64,000 nt of DNA, from the NCBI RefSeq assembly GCF_000378725.1, contig NZ_KB900368.1, positions 62,001-126,000 of the forward strand, read 5' to 3'. A model generated the notes under the pieces. The model worked only from the letters and a program-made list of their open reading frames with translations, was not told the origin of the DNA and searched no databases. Positions 11,379 to 19,214 of this stretch are shown here, piece after piece; the stretch's first letter is position 1, and each line of letters opens with the position of its first letter. A program made the position numbers and the translations under genes. The stretch is from Peptoniphilus lacrimalis DSM 7455 (GTDB lineage Bacteria > Bacillota > Clostridia > Tissierellales > Peptoniphilaceae).

Positions 11379-13092
11379 TTAGATTATTCTTGTACCTATC
11401 TACAAGCTCCCTTATACTATCTTCTATTTCTCTTAAAAAATCTTCTTTATCTACTTCACCAGAGCTAATCTTTGCAAGTTTCATTTCCCATTCAGATGTT
11501 GTTTCTGCCGACTTAAACTTATCCTCTACAATCGATACAAGTCTATTACCTTTTTCTGTTACAAGTAAATTTTTCTTATCTCTTCTTATGAGATCTTTAT
11601 GGATAAGATTTTCAATAATTCCTGCCCTTGTAGCTGGTGTTCCTAAGCCTTTTCTTTCCACTTCTATTTCTTTATCGAGGGATTCTACTCCTGCACTCTC
11701 CATAGCCTTTAAAAGTGTATTTTCATTATAATGACTTGGAGCTTTTGTAAATTTTTCCGATATATTTTTAGAAGTTAGCTTAATTTTATCTCCAGTCTTT
11801 ATATCTGGTAATTCATTTTCTTGTCTTCCCTTTCCATAGGTCTTTAGATACTTTGTATAACCTTCATCGATTACAGTCTTGCCACTTGCATTGAAGTTAA
11901 ATTTATCATATTCATATCTAATTTTTCTACTAGATTCCTTTAAGTTATCCGAACATGAAGCAAGTAATTTATTCTTAATTAGATTATAGACTTTGCTTTC
12001 TTTATCAGATAAATCTTTGGCTTTTCCAATACCTGATATAGTAGGAATAATTGCATAGTGGTCTGTAACCTTAGATGAATTAAAAATAGACTTAAAGTTT
12101 GATTCGTTGATTTTAAAACCTTCTTCAAGTCCTTCTAATAATTCTTTCATAGTAGTAACCATATCATCGGTTAAATACCTGCTATCTGTTCTTGGGTATG
12201 TGATTAGCTTTTTTTCATACAGACCTTGTGCCATATTTAAAGTGTCTTTTGCTGAATATCCAAAATATTTATTTGCTTCTCTCTGTAAGGTAGTGAGATC
12301 ATAAGGCTTATCTGGTTTTGTGCTTATTTCTTTATCCTCTACCTCTGTAATAACTATTTCATCTTCTAGCAAGTTTAAAAGTTGCTCTGCCACTTCGATT
12401 TTATCAATCCTATCTGATACAAGTTTCAATCCTTTATAAGATAGGTCAACTGTATAATATTTTTGCTTCTTAAATAGATTTATTTCACTATCCCTTTTAG
12501 CTATTAAATATAGAGTTGGTGTTTGTACCCTACCAACAGAATAGGTTTCCTTGTAAATGCAAGAATAAAGCCTACTTAAATTCATTCCCACCAGCCAATC
12601 AGCAATGGCTCTTGCACTTGCCGATCTATATAAGTCTTCAAAGTTTTCTCCGTCTTTAAGATTTCTAAATCCATCTTCAATAGCTTTGTTTTCCATTGAA
12701 GATATCCAAAGTCTTTGAATTTTCTTCTTACATTTAGCTTGATTATATACAAGCCTAAAAATAAGTTCTCCCTCTCTTCCAGCATCACAAGCATTTATAA
12801 CTGTGTCGATGTTCTTATCGTTTAAAAGCTTCTTTAAAACTCCATATTGTTTCTTAGTGCTTTTAGATACTTCATAAATATATTCTTCTGGAATTATAGG
12901 AAGAGTTTCTATTGTCCATTTCTTCCATTTTTCATCTACCTTATCTGGACTTGCCATTTGAATTAAATGACCAACACACCATGAAACAATGTATCCACCT
13001 CCCTCATAATATCCGTTTTTTCTTGTTCTTGATCCAATTGCTTTTGCAATTGTAACTGCTACACTTGGCTTTTCTGCTATTACTAATTTCAT
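11371..13092 (-). CDS. topB: DNA topoisomerase III
   Basis: A type IA topoisomerase of 573 residues that would decatenate or relax ICE DNA intermediates. The TOPRIM domain begins MKLVIAEKPSVA and includes DAGREGELIFR. The active-site tyrosine is in LITYPRTDSRYL (~300). A C-terminal region contains GLGTPATRAGIIENLI, usual for the family. An upstream in-frame ATG at 13104 exists, but its codons (MEVLM) overlap the GGAGG ribosome site, so the ATG at 13092 is preferred. It lies immediately after a strong terminator hairpin (13109-13139) and overlaps the methyltransferase start. TopB is a standard cargo of Tn1549-type elements. Confidence 0.95.
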   Translation of the reverse strand: MKLVIAEKPSVAVTIAKAIGSRTRKNGYYEGGGYIVSWCVGHLIQMASPDKVDEKWKKWTIETLPIIPEEYIYEVSKSTKKQYGVLKKLLNDKNIDTVINACDAGREGELIFRLVYNQAKCKKKIQRLWISSMENKAIEDGFRNLKDGENFEDLYRSASARAIADWLVGMNLSRLYSCIYKETYSVGRVQTPTLYLIAKRDSEINLFKKQKYYTVDLSYKGLKLVSDRIDKIEVAEQLLNLLEDEIVITEVEDKEISTKPDKPYDLTTLQREANKYFGYSAKDTLNMAQGLYEKKLITYPRTDSRYLTDDMVTTMKELLEGLEEGFKINESNFKSIFNSSKVTDHYAIIPTISGIGKAKDLSDKESKVYNLIKNKLLASCSDNLKESSRKIRYEYDKFNFNASGKTVIDEGYTKYLKTYGKGRQENELPDIKTGDKIKLTSKNISEKFTKAPSHYNENTLLKAMESAGVESLDKEIEVERKGLGTPATRAGIIENLIHKDLIRRDKKNLLVTEKGNRLVSIVEDKFKSAETTSEWEMKLAKISSGEVDKEDFLREIEDSIRELVDRYKNNLNE

Positions 13093-13108
13093 TAATACCT
13101 CCATAAAT

Positions 13109-13139
13109 AAAAAAAGAGCGAAAGATTTCTCTCTCGCTC
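13109..13139 (-). terminator. Intrinsic terminator between CD1107-like gene and topB
   Basis: On the minus strand a 10-bp stem GAGCGAGAGA/TCTTTCGCTC (one G-U pair) closes on a GAAA tetraloop and is followed by seven Ts. It is a strong rho-independent terminator inside the conjugation operon, 17 bases before the topB start. It resembles three other hairpins in the ICE (26425, 26532, 31495). Confidence 0.8.
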
Positions 13140-13154
13140 AAGCTTTAAAAATTA

Positions 13155-14021
13155 TTATAATAGTTCATCATCTTCATCATCTTCTGATGATTCTTCATGA
13201 CTTTCATCATTGTCAGATTCATCTTCTGACTCACTAATATAATCCTCATCATCTTCTTCAAAGTCTTCCAACATTTTATCTTCCTTAGCTTTGACTACTT
13301 TAAAATAATATCCTGCTCCTACAACTCCTCCAATTACAAGTGCAACAATTAGAAATGAACCTATTCCACTTTTCTTTTCTTCTTTTACTGGAACAACCGT
13401 AGGCTCTTCTTTTTTTACTTCTTCTTTCTTAGGCTCTTCAACCTTTATAGTATTTTTATCTTCTGATTCAATCATATTAAGTAGGTCTTGCTCTCCTACT
13501 TCTGTCAATAGCCTTACATTATCTTGATTTGATGAGTGATCTACTATTAGGTGCATAGTTTTTCCACTTTTGGTTTGAAATGTTAAAAATTGTCTTACAT
13601 CAACTGGATTTTCTTTATCTTTTTCTGTATCTCCACTTGGTGTAATATCTTTTCCATTCCTATCTACATTTTCAATTACAGAACCTCTTGCCTTATTTTC
13701 CTGTGTTGCTAGACTATTTACTGCCTTTGTATTACCACCTTTTACAAGTGGTGTTTTCTTTGGAGGATTATTTGAAGGCTTGGTTGCTTCACTTGTATTT
13801 CCTGGTATTCTTGGAACATCTTGATAAGGAATTTCTTCTTTTGACGGTGTAAAAACATCATCTTTCAACATTTTTTCAAATTCTTCTTTTTGTGGTTCAT
13901 AGATTGATTCGTTTTGACTTTCTATCTGTCCTTCATTTGTCATTGCAAATGTAGTTGCTGGTACTGTAAATGTAAAAAGGAGTAACGCTATGGCTACTCC
14001 TCGTTTAATACTCTTATTCAT
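13155..14021 (-). CDS. CD1107-like (DUF4366) ICE envelope protein
   Basis: A 288-residue protein with an N-terminal signal sequence (MNKSIKRGVAIALLLFTFTV), a proline/lysine-rich region, and a central conserved block DVRQFLTFQTKSGKTMHLIV characteristic of DUF4366/CD1107 mobile-element proteins. A transmembrane helix follows near residues 220-245 (IGSFLIVALVIGGVVGAGYY), then a highly acidic tail of Asp/Glu/Ser. Position between DUF4315/surface protein genes and topB is the usual one in these ICEs. Function is not established; it is probably part of the cell-envelope side of the conjugation apparatus. A strong terminator follows. Confidence 0.85.
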   Translation of the reverse strand: MNKSIKRGVAIALLLFTFTVPATTFAMTNEGQIESQNESIYEPQKEEFEKMLKDDVFTPSKEEIPYQDVPRIPGNTSEATKPSNNPPKKTPLVKGGNTKAVNSLATQENKARGSVIENVDRNGKDITPSGDTEKDKENPVDVRQFLTFQTKSGKTMHLIVDHSSNQDNVRLLTEVGEQDLLNMIESEDKNTIKVEEPKKEEVKKEEPTVVPVKEEKKSGIGSFLIVALVIGGVVGAGYYFKVVKAKEDKMLEDFEEDDEDYISESEDESDNDESHEESSEDDEDDELL

Positions 14022-14035
14022 TTTTCTATCCTTTC

Positions 14036-16387
14036 TTATTTTACATTTTTAAATACATAGACTGCTTTTCTAGCATTGTCCCATTCTATTGTTTGGTTTT
14101 TACCATCTTTAATATCTCCATGACTTGCTCCAAAAGCTTTAGCAATATTTGAAATTGAAGCATGAATTCTTCCATTTATAATAACTGGCTTAACATCTGA
14201 ATTATAGACCTTTCCATCTGAATCTTTCATAACACCAGTATCAATATTTAGTCTTAATGTCTTTTTAGCTAGGATATTATTCTCTTTATTTGAGAAAATA
14301 GCTTCACGAGTAGAGTTGTCATACTCAACATTAAAACCTAGAGTATAAGCGATATATCTTACTGGAATCATAGTTCTTCCTTGATCTACATAAGTTTTTA
14401 CATCCATATAGACTGTTGTCTTACCATCTTTATTGATAATGTTATAAAAGTTTTTGTCTACTTGGAAAACTGCAAATTCTTTTTCATCTTTAACTTGTTT
14501 TTTGGATTGTTGTTCCTCTTGCTTTTTCATCTTGTTAAGATCAAATTGATTTAGGATATTCTTGTCATCAGCTTTCAAAATTTCGTCCCACTTCTTATCT
14601 TGAGATTTCTTATCTTCTTTCTTCTCTTTATTTTCTTTTTGGAGTTTTAGAAGTTCATCTAATTTCTTAGATAAGTCTTGGTTTAGATTTTTATCTTTTT
14701 CATCTTTAGCTTGTTTTTCAAGTTCTTCTTTCGATTTTTTATTTGCTTCCTCGATTAACTTCTTTGCTTCTTCGATTTTCTTATCTAATTCTTCTTTTAG
14801 CTTTTTAATTTCTTCTTCAGAAGCTTTTTGTTTTTCTTCTAGTTCTTTAATCTTCTCTTCTAATTCTTTTTTTGTATTTTCAGAAGATTCTTTTAAACTA
14901 TCAATAGCCTTTTGAAGCTCTTCAATTTTCTTACAGCATTCTGACTTAGAATTTTCTGTTTCTTTCTTTTTAGACTCTAGATCTTTTATCTTAGTATCTT
15001 TTTCATCAAGATCTTTTTCCAAACCCTTAATTTTATTATCTTTATCCTCAATTTCTTTAGTCTTCTTTGCAAGTTCTCCTTCTAAAGACTCGATCTTTTC
15101 TTGCATTTCTTTGATTTTATTTTCGTTTTTATCAGTCTTTTCTTTCTCAGCTTCTAACTCCCATTTTGTAGATGAATAATCTTCTTTTAGTTTTGCATTT
15201 TCATCTTGTAATCTTTTTAGTTCATCTTTAAGCTGAGTAATTTCTGCTTTTAACTCATCATTATTAGAATTTTTAAGATTTTCAATCTCTTTATTCAATT
15301 GATCAATCTTATTATCTTTATCTCTAATCTCTTCTTCTAGCTTAGACTTTTCTTGTTTTAGTTTTTCTCCATTATCTTTGCAAGATTCTAACTTTTCTTT
15401 TAATTCATCTATCTTTGATTGGTCTTCTTGTTTCTTATCATTTAAGTCTTTGATTTGATTTTCTAAGTCCTTAATGTTTTTAGTTAAATCATCAATCTTA
15501 TTGTCCTTTTCATCAATATCTTGCCCTGTTAAATCTGTTTGAGTATCAATGGAATATTTATTTGGATTGTAAATAGTCATCTTTCCTTGATACATATCAT
15601 TGTTATAATCAAATTCAAGTTCTACACTATCTACATTCTTATCAAAGACAAACTCTCCATTTTCAAACCTTAATCCATTAGGAATAGATTTGAATCCTTG
15701 ATTTCCGTTGAAACCAAAATGATTTTCGTAAAATGGATTTTGTTTTGGTCTATACTCAACTTCTTGATTATGGAATACTCCCTTACTGTTAATATTTGGA
15801 TTGCCTAAAACTTTTATAGTGTGCAATTTATTTCTTGAAAAAGCATACTGTTCAATTGTCTTCACAGACTTCGGTATAGTTATTTCTTGGAGGTTATTTC
15901 TTTCAAAAGCATTATGTTCAATATTTACTAGAGTATCAGGTAAAGTCACTTCTCTAAGTCCACAGTTGAAAAATGCTAAACCACCAAGATAAGTTAGACT
16001 ATTTGATAGTTTTACCTCGTCTATACTTGCATCGTAAAAGGCAGCATAACCTAAATGCTTAACAGAATCAGGAATAATTACTTTATCCCAATGTTTGCCA
16101 CGTCCAAATTCTCTTTTATATCTAAGTTCATCGTTTGAATGACTTAAAGAATAATTTCCATTTATAGACTTCGTTCCTTCAGGAAATACTAAAATATTTG
16201 TCTTCTCTTTCTTTTCTAAGCCTTTATCACTAAAGGCAATTATATTTCCCTCAGAGGAATACATAAAATCATCTTCCGTCCAAGTAACATCAGACTTTGC
16301 AAATGCACTTGTATGCACAGTTGATGTTAAAACTAATAAAAGAGCCATAAAAAAGGCTCTTAGTTTGTTCGTATTAAATTTCTTCAT
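14036..16387 (-). CDS. Large surface protein: LRR, coiled coil, CuAO-N-like domain
   Basis: A 783-residue secreted protein. Residues 1-30 are a signal peptide (ALLLVLTSTVHTSAFA). Residues about 85-215 are BspA-type leucine-rich repeats (VIIPDSVKHLGYAAF, VTLPDTLVNIEHNAF, ITIPKSVKTIEQYAF). About 285-610 is a very long Lys/Glu coiled coil. About 650-783 is a copper-amine-oxidase-N-like domain (MIPVRYIAYTLGFNVEYDN). BspA-LRR and CuAO-N domains are known in surface proteins of anaerobic Firmicutes; I see no LPXTG motif. It overlaps the DUF4315 gene by 14 bases and precedes the CD1107-like gene, so it sits within the transfer module. It could be a mating-contact adhesin or accessory cargo; this is inference. 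Confidence 0.8.
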   Translation of the reverse strand: MKKFNTNKLRAFFMALLLVLTSTVHTSAFAKSDVTWTEDDFMYSSEGNIIAFSDKGLEKKEKTNILVFPEGTKSINGNYSLSHSNDELRYKREFGRGKHWDKVIIPDSVKHLGYAAFYDASIDEVKLSNSLTYLGGLAFFNCGLREVTLPDTLVNIEHNAFERNNLQEITIPKSVKTIEQYAFSRNKLHTIKVLGNPNINSKGVFHNQEVEYRPKQNPFYENHFGFNGNQGFKSIPNGLRFENGEFVFDKNVDSVELEFDYNNDMYQGKMTIYNPNKYSIDTQTDLTGQDIDEKDNKIDDLTKNIKDLENQIKDLNDKKQEDQSKIDELKEKLESCKDNGEKLKQEKSKLEEEIRDKDNKIDQLNKEIENLKNSNNDELKAEITQLKDELKRLQDENAKLKEDYSSTKWELEAEKEKTDKNENKIKEMQEKIESLEGELAKKTKEIEDKDNKIKGLEKDLDEKDTKIKDLESKKKETENSKSECCKKIEELQKAIDSLKESSENTKKELEEKIKELEEKQKASEEEIKKLKEELDKKIEEAKKLIEEANKKSKEELEKQAKDEKDKNLNQDLSKKLDELLKLQKENKEKKEDKKSQDKKWDEILKADDKNILNQFDLNKMKKQEEQQSKKQVKDEKEFAVFQVDKNFYNIINKDGKTTVYMDVKTYVDQGRTMIPVRYIAYTLGFNVEYDNSTREAIFSNKENNILAKKTLRLNIDTGVMKDSDGKVYNSDVKPVIINGRIHASISNIAKAFGASHGDIKDGKNQTIEWDNARKAVYVFKNVK

Positions 16388-16613
16388 TATGAATGTTCTC
16401 CTTTTCTTTTAATTTTTCTTCTCTTTTTCTATCATTAATTTTCTCCATTAATTCTTCCAAGCTAATATTGTTCCTCCTAAGAGTTACAATTATTTCTTCA
16501 TTTTCAACTCGTATTTCTTCATCGCAAATTTCCTTGTATTTTGCATTTAAATCTTTCAATTTCTCTTCTATTTTTTTCTTTTTGTTTCTAATACTTATAA
16601 GTTTTCTGTTCAC
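16374..16613 (-). CDS. DUF4315 family ICE protein
   Basis: A 79-residue highly charged, helical protein beginning MNRKLISIRNKKKKIEEKL and containing the family-like segment VTLRRNNISLEELMEKI. Length, charge pattern and location between the NlpC/P60 gene and the surface-protein/CD1107 genes match DUF4315 proteins of Tn1549-type elements. Their function is unknown. It starts 14 bases after the NlpC/P60 stop and overlaps the next gene. Confidence 0.75.
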   Translation of the reverse strand: MNRKLISIRNKKKKIEEKLKDLNAKYKEICDEEIRVENEEIIVTLRRNNISLEELMEKINDRKREEKLKEKENIHNEEI

Positions 16614-16627
16614 ATAATATCTCCCTT

Positions 16628-19207
16628 CTATCTAGGTCTTCCAAAACCATAAAAGTGTGATTTCCAATATTTTGAATTTATTGATGTGTATTGAATTGGA
16701 TCTCCTGCGTGAATCATCATCCCGTTACCTGCATATATGCCTACATGAGATATTGGTGTTCCACTGTTATATGTTGAGTGGAAAAATATAATATCTCCAG
16801 GCTGAGCTTCACTTGGACTTACTGGATTACAATAGTCTTTATATATTCTCCATGCAGTTGTTCTTGGCATTCTCTTTACTCCTGACTTTGTGAATGACCA
16901 ACATACAAATCCTGAGCAGTCAAAGTTAGATGGTCCACTTGCTCCAAACACATATCTTTTGCCTATATGTTTTTCTGCTTCATTAAATAAGGCTTTAGCA
17001 GTGGCTGAATCAAAAGCAAGACCAGGATTTCCAAAGTTTGGATTATCTACTATTTCTCCTAAGTCCCCATTTCCTGATCCAAAAACATCTCCCATATTTC
17101 CCTTAGCTTCAAGAAGAGCTTCATAATGAACTACATTGTCTGGATAATCTTTAAATATTTCCCTAACAACTTCATCCATTTCTTTTTTCTTTAAAGTTAC
17201 AATTAACTTTTTATATTCGTACTCTTCTTTTTCATAGCTAGTATAAGGATTACCACGACTATCATATCTTGTTCTTGCTACTGTTCTTGTTCTAATTTCA
17301 ATTTCTTCCTTAAAGTCAAGCTTATACATCTTATCGAAAAGCTCTTTTAAAATTCCTTTTACTTCAGACGCTGATTTTACTTCTCCACATCTTGAAGTTA
17401 TATAGGATAGAAGTTCATGGGTATTATGACCAATTTCTCCTTCTTTGTTTATGATATATTCGTCATATCCAGGATGACTTGTTTTTACACTTTCTATTTG
17501 TGATTGTAGGTCATATTCCATTGATGAAAATTCTTGATTAACTTCACTTAGAACTGTATCTTGTGATAGGTATGTTGTTGTCATTACTGAGTTTACTGAA
17601 TTGCTTAATCCACTCATACCAACACTTCCACCACCAATCATGATTGATAGCATAAGACCTAGTCCTATTACTAAAAATAGAACTATCTTACTTTTTCTTA
17701 CGATTAGCTCTTTAGAAGCCTTACCTAAACTTAAAATAGCTTTTTTAACTCTATCTACAAGTCTTGTTTCGTGCTTTTTAGCTATCATGCTCTTCATTTG
17801 TTTTCTCTGGTAAAACTTTTTAAATCTATTTTTCTTTATATAGGCGTCTGACTTTTTTAAATCTTCTAATCCACTTTTAAACTTCAACTTGCTTTTTCTC
17901 TTTCTTATTTTCTTATCAAGTTTAGATAGCTTTTTTAAAGACTTTTTCTTTTTATCTAGCTTATACTTCCTTATTCCATGCTGGAGTTTAGAGCTTACAT
18001 TAGCGACTTTTTCTCCAGATTCTACACCAGTATTATCAGATCCTGAACTTAAATAATCTCTCACTAACTCTGATGACTTAGCTCCAGATAATAAAACCCC
18101 AGAAGATAGGCTTCCTTTAGTTTTGTTTTTTAGGATATTATCCTTTAGCTTACTTTTAGACTTTTCAAGCTCTCCAATCTTTTTATCTGAGATAAAATCT
18201 TTAACATCTTGTGCTTTCTTAGAATCTTTCGTTGTAGCTTTCTTAGATTCATTTTTTAAGTCATCGATTTTCTTACGAGTGAATTTATCACTTTCATAAT
18301 TTTTTCTCTTGTAGTAAGTCTTCTTTTTATTAACTTTCTTTTGTTCTGAAGATTTAAGGGTTGTTTCTTTTTCATCTTTTATAAATTCTTGATTATTGTC
18401 TTTAAACTCAGTATTATCAAATGCTTTATCTGTATCAACTTGGCTTAGCTTACTTTCTTTATCTATCTCTTTAGAAATTTTTTCCTTATCCTTAAACTTC
18501 TTTTCTTGATAAAGTTTCTGCTTTTGCTTTTTATCGATATTAGTATTACTTTCGTTCTTACTTACTTCATCTTTAATAAGCTTATCTTTTCTATATACTC
18601 TCTTGCTTTTCTTTGCTTCGTTAGGTTTATCTTCACTTGTCTGGATTCGCTTAGACTCTTTCTCGTTGATTTTGTCTTGGAATTTATCCTTACTATGGAT
18701 AAGTTTATCCTCGTAATTTTTGATAACTTGTCTTTTACTTGATGCCTTCTTATTGCTTATTGGTTGAGCCTTAGCTGAAATATCATCTGTTGTTAGTTTA
18801 TTAGAATTAATATTTCTACTGTTTTCACTATCAAAATTCACCTTTTTGAAGTCTACATCTAAGTCTTCATCAAGTTTAAAGCTTTCATCTGCCCTTATTT
18901 CAAGATTAGCTTGTTTTGTTTCTTCAGCCTTATCCTTATTTTCTAAAACTTCTTTTCTGATTCTTTCCTTGTTTTTAGACTTCTGAAAATCTTTTAGTTT
19001 ATCTTGTTTTTGATCTTTAGCTAATACATTCTCATGAATAAGTTTAGATTCTTTTTCTGAAATTTTATCTCCAAACCTATCCTTAGTCTTAATAATCTTA
19101 TTGGTATAATCATCTGAATGAACAAGTTTACTTTCAAGATTCTTTTCAGGAGCGTCCCTATTTCGTATAATTTTCTTTTGAAAATCTTTTTTTAGTTTTT
19201 TATCCAT
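16628..19207 (-). CDS. CD1108-like NlpC/P60 cell-wall hydrolase of the conjugation machine
   Basis: An 859-residue membrane-anchored peptidoglycan hydrolase. The first ~480 residues are very lysine-rich and presumably cytoplasmic, with imperfect repeats such as DRFGDKISEKESKLI and DKFQDKINEKESKRI. One membrane helix lies near 505-530 (IVLFLVIGLGLMLSIMIGGG). The C-terminal NlpC/P60 (C40) domain has its catalytic Cys in FDCSGFVCWSF (~762), His in ISHVGIYAGNG (~819) and MIHAGDP (~832). Family members cut stem peptides to let the secretion channel cross the wall. It lies 7 bases after virB4. Unlike some relatives I do not see an obvious lysozyme-type EAES motif. Confidence 0.9.
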   Translation of the reverse strand: MDKKLKKDFQKKIIRNRDAPEKNLESKLVHSDDYTNKIIKTKDRFGDKISEKESKLIHENVLAKDQKQDKLKDFQKSKNKERIRKEVLENKDKAEETKQANLEIRADESFKLDEDLDVDFKKVNFDSENSRNINSNKLTTDDISAKAQPISNKKASSKRQVIKNYEDKLIHSKDKFQDKINEKESKRIQTSEDKPNEAKKSKRVYRKDKLIKDEVSKNESNTNIDKKQKQKLYQEKKFKDKEKISKEIDKESKLSQVDTDKAFDNTEFKDNNQEFIKDEKETTLKSSEQKKVNKKKTYYKRKNYESDKFTRKKIDDLKNESKKATTKDSKKAQDVKDFISDKKIGELEKSKSKLKDNILKNKTKGSLSSGVLLSGAKSSELVRDYLSSGSDNTGVESGEKVANVSSKLQHGIRKYKLDKKKKSLKKLSKLDKKIRKRKSKLKFKSGLEDLKKSDAYIKKNRFKKFYQRKQMKSMIAKKHETRLVDRVKKAILSLGKASKELIVRKSKIVLFLVIGLGLMLSIMIGGGSVGMSGLSNSVNSVMTTTYLSQDTVLSEVNQEFSSMEYDLQSQIESVKTSHPGYDEYIINKEGEIGHNTHELLSYITSRCGEVKSASEVKGILKELFDKMYKLDFKEEIEIRTRTVARTRYDSRGNPYTSYEKEEYEYKKLIVTLKKKEMDEVVREIFKDYPDNVVHYEALLEAKGNMGDVFGSGNGDLGEIVDNPNFGNPGLAFDSATAKALFNEAEKHIGKRYVFGASGPSNFDCSGFVCWSFTKSGVKRMPRTTAWRIYKDYCNPVSPSEAQPGDIIFFHSTYNSGTPISHVGIYAGNGMMIHAGDPIQYTSINSKYWKSHFYGFGRPR

Positions 19208-19214
19208 ATCACAC

